Origin: Bradyrhizobium sp. B097
GTDB lineage: Bacteria; Pseudomonadota; Alphaproteobacteria; Rhizobiales; Xanthobacteraceae
DNA length: 64,000 nucleotides
Direction: 5' to 3'
NCBI RefSeq assembly: GCF_038957035.1
Contig: NZ_CP152412.1
Location: 2,352,501 to 2,416,500, forward strand
A program made the translations under genes and the position numbers. Position 1 is the stretch's first letter. The number at the start of each line of letters is the position of its first letter. A model generated the notes under the pieces. The model worked only from the letters and a program-made list of their open reading frames with translations, made no database searches and was not told the origin of the DNA. Positions 17,001 to 24,985 of the stretch are shown here, one piece after another.

Positions 17001-17526
17001 GCAGGACCTGACCGAGGCCTTTGCAAAGGGCCTGTTCAAGCTGATGGCCTACAAGGACGAATACGAGGTCGCGCGGCTCTATTCCGATGGCGAGTTCAGC
17101 AAGGCCTTGAGGGAGCAGTTCGAGGGCAATTCCGGCTTGAAGGTCTTGCTGGCGCCGCCGTTGCTGGCGCAGCGCGATCCCGTCACCGGGCGTTTGCAGA
17201 AGCGCGAGTTCGGGCCGTGGATCTTCAAGGCGTTCGGCCTGCTGGCGGGGCTGAAGGGCCTGCGCGGCACCGCGTTCGACATCTTCGGCTACACCGCCGA
17301 GCGCAAGATGGAGCGCGCATTGCCGGTCGAGTATTCGTCGATGATCCTGCGTCACCTCGACGGCAAGAAGCCGCTCGATTTGCCGCGCCTGGTGGCGCTG
17401 GCGAAGGCCGCGGATCTCGTGCGCGGCTACGGCCACATCAAGGAAGGCAACGTCGCCCGCTACCGCACCGAATGCGCGCGGCTGGAGCGCGCGATCGGCC
17501 AGCCGTTGGCGCAGGCCGCCGAGTAG
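14053..17526 (+). CDS. Indolepyruvate:ferredoxin oxidoreductase family protein, IorA-IorB fusion
   Basis: A 1157-residue single chain. Order: thiamine-diphosphate pyrimidine domain (SGYRGSPLGMYDHAL, about 60), swivel/dimer region, TPP-binding domain with FCSGCPHN at about 433 and ILYNDAVAMTGGQ, cysteine-rich segment CEGCGDC at about 636 and CNKDFSCIEGFC at about 670, then an IorB-like gamma domain ITGIGGTGVITIG at about 724. Such enzymes convert arylpyruvates or other 2-oxoacids to acyl-CoA with ferredoxin as acceptor. The ATG at 14053 has GGGGAG 9 bases upstream. An earlier ATG at 13975 lacks a ribosome site and lies in a palindrome. The true 2-oxoacid is unknown. Confidence 0.9.
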   Translation: MALMEVGLDDKYRLDTKRIFLSGTQALVRLPMLQRERDRAHGLNTAGFISGYRGSPLGMYDHALWRAKSFLKEHDIAFVPGLNEDLAATAVWGSQQVGMFPGAKVDGVFGIWYGKGPGVDRSLDALKHANSAGTSPNGGVIALAGDDHGCQSSTLAHQSEQVFASALMPVVNPATLQDYLDLGILGFALSRYSSCWVGFKAISETVESSASIVSDPDRIKIIMPDDFEMPPGGLSIRWPDPPLEAERRLHGPKMEAVAAFARANRFDRIVLDSKPARLGIMATGKAYLDLRQALADLGLTDAEAQALGLRIYKVALTWPLEARGARDFAEGLQDVLVVEEKRGFIEDQLVRILYNTDASRRPSVVGKRDESGAPLLPSEGELTPTMVAAAVVARLRKLGHRSPLLEQRLAKLEAFDRPAEGTGTAKLQRTPYFCSGCPHNSSTKIPEGSRAMAGIGCHGMALSVPNRNTQTISHMGAEGVSWIGQAPFTSEQHVFQNLGDGTYTHSGLLALRAAAAAGVNITYKILYNDAVAMTGGQPAEGGFTVAQIAHQVAAEGTKRLAIVSDDPDKYPANYFPSGATIHHRRELDAVQRTLREIEGLTVLIYDQTCAAEKRRRRKRGLFPDPAKRVFINERVCEGCGDCSVASNCVSVQPLETELGRKRRIDQSNCNKDFSCIEGFCPSFVMVQDPKLRKADRTAADPKALFADLPAPPAAALSSPYNILITGIGGTGVITIGALLGMAAHVEGLACSTLDFTGLSQKNGAVMSHVRLAPASDMLTTVRIAPGNANLILGCDLVVATSVPALSRAERGVTRAVVNADLLPTASFVIDPDIDFEASSMRDALNGAVRPDDLDILDATGLATALMGDSIATNAFMLGFAFQRGAIPLSLEAILKAIELNGAAIEMNKTAFSWGRLAAHDLPRVVSAARFKNAGAAPAKKTLDEAIAFRTKFLTDYQDAAYAKRYLDDVARVRSAETAAAPGSQDLTEAFAKGLFKLMAYKDEYEVARLYSDGEFSKALREQFEGNSGLKVLLAPPLLAQRDPVTGRLQKREFGPWIFKAFGLLAGLKGLRGTAFDIFGYTAERKMERALPVEYSSMILRHLDGKKPLDLPRLVALAKAADLVRGYGHIKEGNVARYRTECARLERAIGQPLAQAAE

Positions 17527-17529
17527 GCT

Positions 17530-17625
17530 GGAGCGTTTTCGAGCGAAGTGGCTAACGGTTCGCGTGAAGAAAACGCGTTCAAAACACCAACCTAGAAACC
17601 CGCTCCGATACCATCGGAACGGCGT
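17530..17625 (+). repeat. Intergenic repeat, GAGCGTTTTC family, copy 1
   Basis: About 95 bases that begin GAGCGTTTTCGAGCGAAGTG, contain CGCGTGAAGAAA, and end with the small palindrome TCCGATACCATCGGA. A second copy in the same orientation lies at 51067-51169 with most of these blocks identical. It stands just after the IOR stop codon. Both copies are intergenic, which argues for a selfish or RNA-level element rather than a coding one. Confidence 0.8.
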
Positions 17626-17763
17626 TCCAGGTGGTAGGCAGCGGGAACTTTCCACGGCCGCATTGGTTGACCGGTAACCCTGCCCGCGAGCCGCGGCTGG
17701 ATTCGCGCGGTCGGGCTCCTACATGATGGCTGTTCTGTTCGAGTGATTTCAGGAGGCCCATTT

Positions 17764-18195
17764 ATGGTCCTGAAAACTGCTTTTGTTGCAACTGTTTGCA
17801 CTGCGTGCCTGGCATTGGGTGGCGTGGCGTTGGCTGACGACTACCGCCCAAGCGAGTTCTTCAGCCTCGATCTCTCGCGGGCCGTGCTCTCGCCGAAGCC
17901 GCTCGGCCCGCCGGCGCAGTTCGAGCCGGTTCCGGTCGAGGCGAAGACCGACCACGGACCTGATCAGCGCGCCAACGTCGAACCGAAGGTCGAGCAGCCG
18001 AAAGTCGAGCCGCAGAAGGCCGTGCGGACCAGCAGGGCAACGGCACCGCGTGAACGCAAGCGCGCAGTGGCGCAGGTTCCCGCCCGCGCCAAGCTCGCGC
18101 GCCGGCATTCGAACCCGCTCGATGCGGAAGCCCGCGATACCAGGATCCAGACCTGGCCGTGCCGCACCGGCGGCATCTGCAACTGGCAGCGGTGA
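17764..18195 (+). CDS. Secreted hypothetical protein, proline/lysine-rich linker
   Basis: A 143-residue protein. A signal peptide ends at GGVALA-DD (about residue 24). The middle is low-complexity and P/K/E-rich (EPKVEQPKVEPQK), then a basic stretch, and the C-terminus carries two cysteines in TWPCRTGGICNWQR that may form a disulfide. The start has AGGAGG 8 bases upstream, so it is a well-expressed type of signal. No family or function recognised; likely periplasmic or wall-associated. Confidence 0.7.
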   Translation: MVLKTAFVATVCTACLALGGVALADDYRPSEFFSLDLSRAVLSPKPLGPPAQFEPVPVEAKTDHGPDQRANVEPKVEQPKVEPQKAVRTSRATAPRERKRAVAQVPARAKLARRHSNPLDAEARDTRIQTWPCRTGGICNWQR

Positions 18196-18247
18196 GGGCG
18201 GTTCGGCGGTTTCACGCCGGCTTGCGCGCGTTCGCACCAATACCAAA

Positions 18248-18356
18248 CCCGTCATCCTGAGGAGCGCGCTCTTGCGCGCGTCTCGAAGGATCGACGGCCC
18301 GTCTGTGGCCGATTCATCCTTCGAGACGGCGCTACGCGCCTTCTCAGGATGACGGG
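18248..18356. repeat. Palindromic intergenic repeat (GTCATCCTGAG type)
   Basis: Left arm CCCGTCATCCTGAGGAGCGC and right arm ending CTCAGGATGACGGG are inverted, with inner pairs TCTCGAAGGAT / ATCCTTCGAGA and GCGCGC-rich tips. The whole stretch can fold into one long hairpin. Most of the 324-base gap before the PhoD gene is this element; the rest (18357-18519) shows no clear signal. Confidence 0.8.
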
Positions 18357-18519
18357 TGTGGCGATTGAGCGCTTGGCGCCTGACGACACAGTTCCGATCT
18401 AGATCTCCCCCCGAGTCACACCGCCGTCGCAAAACCGTCGGCGCAGAGTCAAGAAACCGTAAGGGCGGAGTCAAACAGCGCAGGCAAAACCTTCGTTGCG
18501 ATTCGACGAAGGTTATTCG

Positions 18520-20100
18520 ATGCCGACAGCGATCTCCGCGAGGGGGCGAGGCCTCACCAGGCGTCAGCTTCTGGTGCGCTCGGCATCGACGGCCGCGCTG
18601 GCAGGATTGGGCTCGCTGGCAAGGCCCTATCTGAGCCGCGCTGCGGATCGGCCCGCGATCGCGGGCATCCAGTCCGGCGACGTCGCCAGCGATTCCGCGG
18701 TCATCTGGGCCCGCGCCAATCGCGCCGCGCGGATGCAGATCGAATGCGCCGCGGTCGAAAGCTTCGCCACTATCCTGCGCACCGCGTTCGCCGACGCGCT
18801 GCCCGAGCGCGACTTCACCGCAAAGCTGCTGCTCGATGGGCTGCCGCCGGGACAGGACCTGTTCTACCGGATCCACTTCGAGGATCGGGACGGCGTCGCC
18901 GGTGAAAGCCGCATTGGGCACTTCCGCACCGCGCCGGTCGACCGCCGCTCGGTCTCCTTCGTCTGGTCCGGCGACGTCGTCGGGCAGGGCTGGGGCATCG
19001 ACCCCGCGCGCGGCGGCCTGCGCAGTTACCGCACCATGCTGAACGAACGCCCGGATTTCTTCATCCACTCCGGCGATCACATCTATGCGGATTGCACCGT
19101 GCCGTCGGAGCAGACCCTGCCGAACGGCGAGGTCTGGCGCAACATCGTCACCGAAGAGAAATCGGTCGTCGCGCACAGCCTCGACGAGTTTCGCGGCAAC
19201 TACAAATACAACTGGCTCGACGAGAATTTTCGCGCCTTCCACGCCGAGGTGCCTGTCTTCGCGCAGTGGGACGACCACGAGGTGGCCGACGACTGGTCGC
19301 CGATCGGCACCGCCGATGCGACCGGCTACGATACGGACGGCACCTCGCGCCTGGTGGCGCGGGCGCGCCGCGCCTTCCATGAATTCATGCCGATGCGGCT
19401 GATGCCGGAGCGCGACGGCCGGGTCTATCGCAAGATCGCCTACGGGCCGTTGCTCGACGTCTTCATCATCGACATGCGCTCCTACCGCGATTCCAGCTGG
19501 AACAAGCAGGGCGATCCGGACCAGGCGTTCATCCTCGGTCGGGATCAGCTCGCCTGGCTGAAGCGGGAGCTGGTGGCCTCGGATGCCACCTGGAAGGTGA
19601 TCGCCGCAGATCTGCCGATCGGCCTCGTCAGCCTGGACGCCGTCGCGCTCGGCGACGGCCCGCCGCAGCGGCGCGAGCACGAGATCGCCGATCTCTTGTC
19701 CTTCATGAGGCGCGCCGGCATCCGCAACACGGTGTGGCTCACCGCCGACATGCACTACACCGCCGCGCATCATTATGATCCGAACCGCGCCGTGTTTCAG
19801 GAGTTCGAGCCGTTCTGGGAATTCGTCTCCGGCCCGCTGCATGCCGGCACGTGGTCGCCGGGCGAGCTCGACAACACCTTTGGCCCGAAGGCGATGTACC
19901 AGAAGGGCTGCTCGGCCGAGCAGGGCGACAATCTCGCGCCGTGCTTCGGCCTGCAATTCTTCGGCCGCGTCGACATCGACGGCAGGACCAGCGTGATGAG
20001 AGTGACGTTGAAGGACGTCGACAACCACGATCTCTGGTCGGTCGACATCGAGCCGCGGCCGGACGCGCGGCCCGGCCAGATCATGGCGCAACACATCTAG
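18520..20100 (+). CDS. phoD: PhoD-type alkaline phosphatase / phosphodiesterase, Tat-exported
   Basis: A 526-residue metallophosphatase. A Tat signal LTRRQLLVRSASTAALAG is at residues 12-29. An N-terminal PhoD domain (GIQSGDVASDSAVIWAR) precedes the catalytic domain with VWSGDVVGQG, SGDHIYADC, WDDHEVADDW and a late TADMHYTAAHHY; these supply aspartates and histidines for the Ca/Fe centre. It releases phosphate from phosphoesters in the periplasm. ATG at 18520 was preferred over an upstream TTG because GAAGG precedes it by 7 bases. A Pho-regulon link would be sensible but no clear Pho box was found. Confidence 0.92.
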   Translation: MPTAISARGRGLTRRQLLVRSASTAALAGLGSLARPYLSRAADRPAIAGIQSGDVASDSAVIWARANRAARMQIECAAVESFATILRTAFADALPERDFTAKLLLDGLPPGQDLFYRIHFEDRDGVAGESRIGHFRTAPVDRRSVSFVWSGDVVGQGWGIDPARGGLRSYRTMLNERPDFFIHSGDHIYADCTVPSEQTLPNGEVWRNIVTEEKSVVAHSLDEFRGNYKYNWLDENFRAFHAEVPVFAQWDDHEVADDWSPIGTADATGYDTDGTSRLVARARRAFHEFMPMRLMPERDGRVYRKIAYGPLLDVFIIDMRSYRDSSWNKQGDPDQAFILGRDQLAWLKRELVASDATWKVIAADLPIGLVSLDAVALGDGPPQRREHEIADLLSFMRRAGIRNTVWLTADMHYTAAHHYDPNRAVFQEFEPFWEFVSGPLHAGTWSPGELDNTFGPKAMYQKGCSAEQGDNLAPCFGLQFFGRVDIDGRTSVMRVTLKDVDNHDLWSVDIEPRPDARPGQIMAQHI

Positions 20101-20264
20101 GCTCGCGAAAGCCGTCGCGACATCTTGATTGCGGGCGCCTTGCCCGAAGGGCCGGTTTGCGGGCAGACTGCGTGCTGGCATTTCTGCCAATTTCATTCCC
20201 ACCAGACGATTTGCTGGCGTGACGTCGTCGATGACATCGGCGTCCCACGCGTCAGGAGCTATCC

Positions 20265-21083
20265 ATGGACAATCTGCAGACACAGGGCATCAGCCTGCCG
20301 CAGCTCGGGCTCGGCACCTTCCGCATGCAGGGCGATGACTGCCGCGCGGCGGTCGAGAGCGCGCTTGGGCTCGGTTACCGGCATATCGACACCGCCGAGA
20401 TGTACGGCAATGAGGAGGCGATCGGGGCGGCGATCGCAGACGCGAAGGTCGCGCGCACGGACCTGCACGTGACCACCAAGGTTTGGCACGAGAATTTGGC
20501 GCCGGATGCGATCCGGAGATCGTTCGACACCAGCCTGGAGAAGCTGCGGCTCGATCACGTCGACCTCTATCTGGTGCACTGGCCGTCGCGGAACATGAAG
20601 CTGTCTGCCGTCTTCGAGACGCTGATGCGGCTGAAGCAGGAAGGCCGCACCCGCGCGATCGGCGTCGCCAATTTCACCACCGCGCTGCTCAAGACCGTGG
20701 TCGAGGACATCAAGGCGCCGATCGCCTGCAACCAGATCGAATATCACGCCATGCTGGACCAGACGCCGTTGCGGAAATATCTCGCGGCGAAATCGATCCC
20801 GCTGGTGGCCTATTGCCCGCTCGCCCAGGGCCGTTTCGCGACCGACGAGACGCTGGCGAAAATCGGCAGCAAGCATGATGCGACCGCAGCGCAGGTGGCG
20901 CTGAAATGGTTGCTCGACCAGGAGGGCGTTGCGGCGATCCCGAAGGCCTCGCGCGCCGAAAGCCAAAAGGCCAATCTCGACGCGCTGAAGGTCAGGCTCG
21001 ACGATGATGACCGCAAGGCGATCGCTGCGCTGCGCAAGGACATGCGCTGCGTCAACCCGGGCTTTGCTCCGGCGTGGGACTGA
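20265..21083 (+). CDS. Aldo/keto reductase
   Basis: A 272-residue (alpha/beta)8 NADPH-dependent oxidoreductase. The catalytic tetrad is complete: D42, Y47 (HIDTAEMYGNE), K72 (VTTKVW) and H105 (LVHWPS). The C-terminal IPKASRAESQKANL is the usual NADPH phosphate contact. It resembles the 2,5-diketogluconate-reductase/DkgB group, but the true carbonyl substrate is not known. AGGAG lies 7 bases before the start. It follows phoD by 164 bases and ends at a bidirectional hairpin terminator. Confidence 0.92.
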   Translation: MDNLQTQGISLPQLGLGTFRMQGDDCRAAVESALGLGYRHIDTAEMYGNEEAIGAAIADAKVARTDLHVTTKVWHENLAPDAIRRSFDTSLEKLRLDHVDLYLVHWPSRNMKLSAVFETLMRLKQEGRTRAIGVANFTTALLKTVVEDIKAPIACNQIEYHAMLDQTPLRKYLAAKSIPLVAYCPLAQGRFATDETLAKIGSKHDATAAQVALKWLLDQEGVAAIPKASRAESQKANLDALKVRLDDDDRKAIAALRKDMRCVNPGFAPAWD

Positions 21084-21114
21084 GTCCTGCGAGCACCCGA
21101 TGAGGACGTAGAAC

Positions 21115-21144
21115 AAAAAAATGGCTCCGCGAGGAGCCATTTTC
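21115..21144. terminator. Bidirectional intrinsic terminator
   Basis: A run of A, then ATGGCTCC - GCGA - GGAGCCAT, then TTTT. The 8-base-pair stem with A/T runs on both sides serves both the aldo/keto reductase gene and the opposing small secreted-protein gene. Confidence 0.85.
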
Positions 21145-21175
21145 CGTTGTGTCGGTCTATCGTATGTGTCGGCGC

Positions 21176-21391
21176 TTAATAGCGGTCCCGCCTGATCACC
21201 ACCGTGCGGTCATGGTCGTGATGCCAGCCGCGATGCCAACCACGGTCGTGGCGCATTTCGGCCCGCGAGCCCCAGCCACGATCCCAGTGATGATGGCCGC
21301 GCTTGATCACGACGGTCTCGGCGCTCGCGATCGACGGAATGGCCACTGCAAGGGCACCAATCGCCGCAAGAACAAAACCAATCTTTTTCAT
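21176..21391 (-). CDS. Small secreted histidine/arginine-rich protein
   Basis: A 71-residue product. The signal peptide MKKIGFVLAAIGALAVAIPS ends at IASA-E; the mature part of about 46 residues is dense in H, W, R and D (GHHHWDRGWG, WHRGWHHDHD). GAGG precedes the ATG; an upstream open extension was rejected for lack of a site and poor composition. A metal-binding or surface role is possible from the histidines, not shown. A protein of similar style, though not clearly homologous, is encoded at 62455-62682. Confidence 0.75.
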   Translation of the reverse strand: MKKIGFVLAAIGALAVAIPSIASAETVVIKRGHHHWDRGWGSRAEMRHDRGWHRGWHHDHDRTVVIRRDRY

Positions 21392-21435
21392 CTCATCCTC
21401 CTCAAATGATGCGTGGGGGCAACCGTGCAGGCATC

Positions 21436-21480
21436 GGAACGTTCCTCTGGAACCGGAGGAGCTTTCTGAACACCTGTTCA
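21436..21480. promoter_or_regulatory. Two GAAC/GTTC palindromes in a divergent promoter region
   Basis: GGAACGTTCC (21436-21445) and TGAACA-CC-TGTTCA (21467-21480) are both perfect inverted repeats, their GAAC starts 31 bases apart. They lie between the small secreted-protein gene (minus) and the amidohydrolase (plus). GAAC-N4-GTTC resembles the Gram-positive LexA site, but the alphaproteobacterial LexA site is a direct repeat, so LexA control is not claimed. Confidence 0.35.
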
Positions 21481-21623
21481 GCAACGGTCCCAGCGCAACG
21501 TTCGCCGCGCGTTCGCTGCACATCCGATGCGTGAGCGTGGCTGCATCTTTCGGTGGCCTTGCCTAACCCCGGCGTCCGACGCATCATCGCGCCATAAATA
21601 TCAATGTTCGGGGGGACGTTGCC

Positions 21624-22904
21624 GTGGGTGAATTTTCACGCCGGGATTTTTTGAAAGGTACGGGATCGGCCGCTGCTGCTGTGATCGCAGGGCCGGCCGC
21701 TGCGGCGATGGGGCCGGACGACAAATTCGACCTCGTGATCAAGAGCGGCGACGTGATCGATCCCAGCCAGTCGCTGCGCGGCAAGCGCGACATCGGCATC
21801 CGCTGGGGTCTGATCGAGGCGATCGAGGACGAGATCCCGGCCGCGCGCGCCAGCAAGACCATCGACGCCTCGGGCAAGCTCGTGATGCCGGGCCTCGTCG
21901 ATCTGCACTGCCACGTCTACCCCTATGGATCGGCGATCGGCATTCCCGCCGACGAGCTGGTGCAATTCCAGGGCACCACGACGGTGGTCTCGGCCGGCGA
22001 TGCCGGCGTCAACAATCTCGCGGCGCTGCGGCGCTTCATCGTGGCGCAGTCGCGGGCGCGGATCTACGCCTTCGTCCATATCGCCAATAACGGCCTGTCG
22101 GCCTTCCCGGTGGCCGAGCTCTACAACATCGACAACGCCCAGGTCGAAGCCTGCGCCATGGCGCTCGCCGAGAACCCGGACTTCCTGATCGGGGTCAAGG
22201 TGCGGATGTCGGAGAACATCATCTTCAAGCATGGCATCGAGCCGCTGAAGCGCGGCATCCAGGCCTGCGAGATGTGCGGCTGGCCGGCGCGGATGATGGT
22301 GCATATCGGCGGCGTCGAGACCAGGGAGTTGATGTCAGACATCCTCGATCTGCTGCGGCCGGGCGATATCCTCACCCATGCTTATTCCGGCGCGCCGAAC
22401 ATGTCCGGCGCCTTCACCAACATCGTGCAGGACGGCAAGCTGCTGCCGGCGGCGCTCGCGGCCAAGCAGCGCGGCGTGCTGTTCGATGTCGGCCATGGCG
22501 GCGGCAGCTTCGATTTCACGGTGGCCGAGATCGCGATCCCCGCCGGCTGCACGCCCGATACGATCTCCTCCGACATCCACGTCTTCTCCGGCAATTCGCC
22601 CGGCATCCCGTTCCTGCCGAATGTGATGAGCAAGTTCCTGGCGATGGGCTCCTCGCTGGATCAGGTGGTGGCGATGGCGACCTCGGTGCCGGCGCGGATC
22701 ATCAACCGCGCCCCCAAGATCGGCACGCTGCAGCGCGGCGCCCCCGCAGACGTCGCGATCATGGACCTGATCGAAGGCCCGGTCTCCTTCGTCGACACTC
22801 GCAACAACAAGCGCGACGGCAATCTGCAACTGAAGCCGGCGCAGACCGTGGTCAACGGCGTGCCGTTCGGCCGGCCCTATCAGGCGCCGTTTTCGGTGCG
22901 GTGA
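21624..22904 (+). CDS. Tat-exported amidohydrolase/deacetylase-family metallohydrolase
   Basis: A 426-residue amidohydrolase. The N-terminus has a Tat motif SRRDFLKGTG (residues 5-14) and an Ala-rich core ending near AAAAMG. The metal-binding DLHCHVYPYG is at about residue 93, a probable bridging lysine in LIGVKVRMS, histidines in MVHIGG, LTHAYSG and DVGHGGG, and the last aspartate in SSDIHVFSG. This is the set of the dihydroorotase-like deacetylase subgroup, usually cytoplasmic; export is unusual. Start is GTG with a GGGGGGA site. Substrate unknown. Confidence 0.87.
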   Translation: MGEFSRRDFLKGTGSAAAAVIAGPAAAAMGPDDKFDLVIKSGDVIDPSQSLRGKRDIGIRWGLIEAIEDEIPAARASKTIDASGKLVMPGLVDLHCHVYPYGSAIGIPADELVQFQGTTTVVSAGDAGVNNLAALRRFIVAQSRARIYAFVHIANNGLSAFPVAELYNIDNAQVEACAMALAENPDFLIGVKVRMSENIIFKHGIEPLKRGIQACEMCGWPARMMVHIGGVETRELMSDILDLLRPGDILTHAYSGAPNMSGAFTNIVQDGKLLPAALAAKQRGVLFDVGHGGGSFDFTVAEIAIPAGCTPDTISSDIHVFSGNSPGIPFLPNVMSKFLAMGSSLDQVVAMATSVPARIINRAPKIGTLQRGAPADVAIMDLIEGPVSFVDTRNNKRDGNLQLKPAQTVVNGVPFGRPYQAPFSVR

Positions 22905-22920
22905 CTCAGTCTCACGATCA

Positions 22921-23048
22921 CCTCTCCCCACCGGGGAGAGGTCGGCGCGGAGCGCCGGGTGAGGGGGGCAGGTTCCACGAGAGAGCGCAACCCCTCACCC
23001 GGATTGTATCTGATGATACAATCCGACCTCTCGCACAAGGGGAGAGGT
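22921..23048. repeat. Palindromic intergenic repeat (CCTCTCCCC type)
   Basis: CCTCTCCCCACCGGGGAGAGG opens the element and CTCTCGCACAAGGGGAGAGG closes it; inner arms GGTGAGGGG / CCCCTCACC and a tip GGATTGTAT / ATACAATCC complete a cruciform. It lies between convergent genes and is related to 5543-5686. Confidence 0.75.
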
Positions 23049-23083
23049 GGATTGCCAATGCCGCGGGAGCCGCAAGCGGGCGC

Positions 23084-24322
23084 TTACGCCCGCTTCTCCA
23101 CATTGCTGCTGCGCGCCGGCACGCCGAACTCCTTGCGGCACACTTCGGCCAGCACCGCGACGCCTTCGCGGATCTGCTGGTGCGAGGGGCTGGCGAAGCA
23201 GAGGCGCAGCCGGCTGCCGGAATGCGCCTTGCTGGTCGACCATTCCGGTCCCGGATTGATCGAGACCCCGGCGGCGAGCGCCGCCTGATAGAGCTTCATG
23301 GTGTCGACATGATCGGGCAGCTTGACCCAGAGGAAGATGCCGCCCTTCGGCGCCTCGAATTCGGCCGACGTGCCGAACTGCTCGTTCAGCGCCTCCATCA
23401 GCGTGTCGAGCTTGGCGCGCAGGCCACGGGTCAGCCGCGGCACATGGGTCGCAAAATGCGGCGCGCAATATTCCGACAGCACCATCTGCTCCAGCGCGCC
23501 GGAGCCGGCGTCGGTCTTCAGCGGCAGCATCCGCGACATGATTGCCCAGGGCGCGACGATGAAGCCGACCCGCAGCGCCGGCGCGATCGACTTCGAGAAC
23601 GAGCCGATATGGATCACGCCGCCATGCTGGCTCATGGCGTAGATCGCGGGCGGCCGCTCGCCGCTCCAGATCAGATCGGCATAGCAATCGTCCTCGAAGA
23701 TCGGCACGCCGTATTCCCTGGACAGCTTCAGCATTTCGGCGCGGCGGGTTTCGGGGAGGATCGAGCCGGTCGGGTTCTGCACCGTCGGGATGGTGTAGAT
23801 GTATTTCGGCGTGATGCCGCGCCGCTTGTGATCGGCGAGCGCTGCGGCCAGCGCATCGATCCTGATGCCGTCACCGTCGAGCGGAATGCCGACCGCGTTG
23901 ACGCCGAGCCGGGTTAGCCGGTTCAGCGAGCCCTGATAGGTCTCCTGTTCGATCAGCACGGTGTCGCCCTTGGCGAGCAGCGTGTGATTGACGAGGTCGA
24001 GCGCCTGCAGCGAGCCGGAGACGATCATGATCTCGTCCGGCGTGCAGGCAATCCCGGCATCGCGCTTCAGCTTCTCGGTCAGGAACTGGCGCAGCGGCAA
24101 ATAGCCCTGCGGTCCGTGCGCGAGGTTATAGGTCGCGAGATTCCTGCCCTCGCGCTTCAGCACCGCATTGACCGCCTCCAGCAGTCCGTCGACCGGGACC
24201 TGGTCCGGGTCATTGTTGCCGCCGACGAAGCTGTATTTGGCAAGCCCGGTCCAGCGCGCGGCCGGCGCAGGCAGGCCGGCAGGAAGCAGCGGTGCAAAGT
24301 CGAACTGGGCTGAGGTGGACAT
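23084..24322 (-). CDS. PLP-dependent aminotransferase (LysN / MocR-like class I)
   Basis: A 412-residue fold-type I aminotransferase without the GntR DNA-binding domain of MocR regulators. PLP lysine is K244 in GSFSKSIAPALRVGF; N183 of QNPTG and the aspartate of FEDDCYADL (210-213) are in place. It resembles 2-aminoadipate and related aminotransferases. The ATG at 24322 (MSTSAQFDF) fits family starts; an in-frame start at 24379 would sit four bases after the upstream stop. It probably follows the DUF3124 gene on one transcript. Amino donor and acceptor not determined. Confidence 0.88.
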   Translation of the reverse strand: MSTSAQFDFAPLLPAGLPAPAARWTGLAKYSFVGGNNDPDQVPVDGLLEAVNAVLKREGRNLATYNLAHGPQGYLPLRQFLTEKLKRDAGIACTPDEIMIVSGSLQALDLVNHTLLAKGDTVLIEQETYQGSLNRLTRLGVNAVGIPLDGDGIRIDALAAALADHKRRGITPKYIYTIPTVQNPTGSILPETRRAEMLKLSREYGVPIFEDDCYADLIWSGERPPAIYAMSQHGGVIHIGSFSKSIAPALRVGFIVAPWAIMSRMLPLKTDAGSGALEQMVLSEYCAPHFATHVPRLTRGLRAKLDTLMEALNEQFGTSAEFEAPKGGIFLWVKLPDHVDTMKLYQAALAAGVSINPGPEWSTSKAHSGSRLRLCFASPSHQQIREGVAVLAEVCRKEFGVPARSSNVEKRA

Positions 24323-24383
24323 GGACGTTTCGCTCCGTGTTGTTGTCGTTGAGAAGGCCTGTGGGAGGCGGCCTTCCATGAAG

Positions 24384-24926
24384 TCAGTTCTTGCTGGTCA
24401 GCCTGATCGGGCGGCCCTGGCTGATGAAGGCATAGTGCCCGGCGCCGACGCTGCCGACCATCAATGCCTCGACCGCCGGTTCCGCGATCTCGCCGGCCGC
24501 CGCCCAATCGACCACGAAATTCGCACCGGTGCCGCCGCGGGTATCGGTCGTGGCGATCGAGACCTCGACGGTCGCAAACGGTTTTAGCGCGACCGGCGAC
24601 TTGAGGTAGCTCTCCACCATCCTGCCTGATGTGTCGAAATAGGCGATCCGCTTCAGCACCAGCGGCCTCGTCTCGGAGGCATTGTGCACGCTCAGCGTCA
24701 CCGAGAAATCGGCCCTCAGCTTGCCCTGGCTCATCGACACGCTGGAATAGACCGGCACGTAGAATGCACCGGAGGCCGTGAGGCCTTCCGATGGCACCGC
24801 GGTCAGCGAGTTCGCAAAATTTTGTTCAATACTTGCCGAGGATTGTGCTAGCGCGTCAGCCATGCGCACGGTGAGCAGGCAGAGCAAAACTGCCAGAAAA
24901 ATGCCGCCTGCGCGGATGTGACACAT
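24384..24926 (-). CDS. DUF3124 domain protein, exported
   Basis: A 180-residue protein matching the DUF3124 pattern: GAFYVPVYSSVSM, VTLSVHNASETRPL, KRIAYFDTSGRMVESYL and a C-terminal GAGHYAFISQGRPI. A signal peptide or anchor (AGGIFLAVLLCLLTV) leads it, with cleavage near ALA-QS. The function of the family is unknown. The start is uncertain; a start 14 codons upstream is open. It is divergent from the antiporter gene, whose start lies 60 bases away. Confidence 0.8.
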   Translation of the reverse strand: MCHIRAGGIFLAVLLCLLTVRMADALAQSSASIEQNFANSLTAVPSEGLTASGAFYVPVYSSVSMSQGKLRADFSVTLSVHNASETRPLVLKRIAYFDTSGRMVESYLKSPVALKPFATVEVSIATTDTRGGTGANFVVDWAAAGEIAEPAVEALMVGSVGAGHYAFISQGRPIRLTSKN

Positions 24927-24985
24927 TGCTCGGTTGATCCTCACGCCCGGCCCTCTAGGTTGCGGCAACAGGAAGTCTTTGACGC

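Noticed and set aside
17749..20283. Minus-strand open frame of about 840 codons
   Set aside because: It crosses the PhoD gene and a repeat; no domain pattern, shadow of high GC.
21467..21480. LexA box (GAAC-N4-GTTC)
   Set aside because: This spacing is the Gram-positive site. Alphaproteobacterial LexA uses GTTC-N7-GTTC, so the palindrome is listed only as an unassigned operator.
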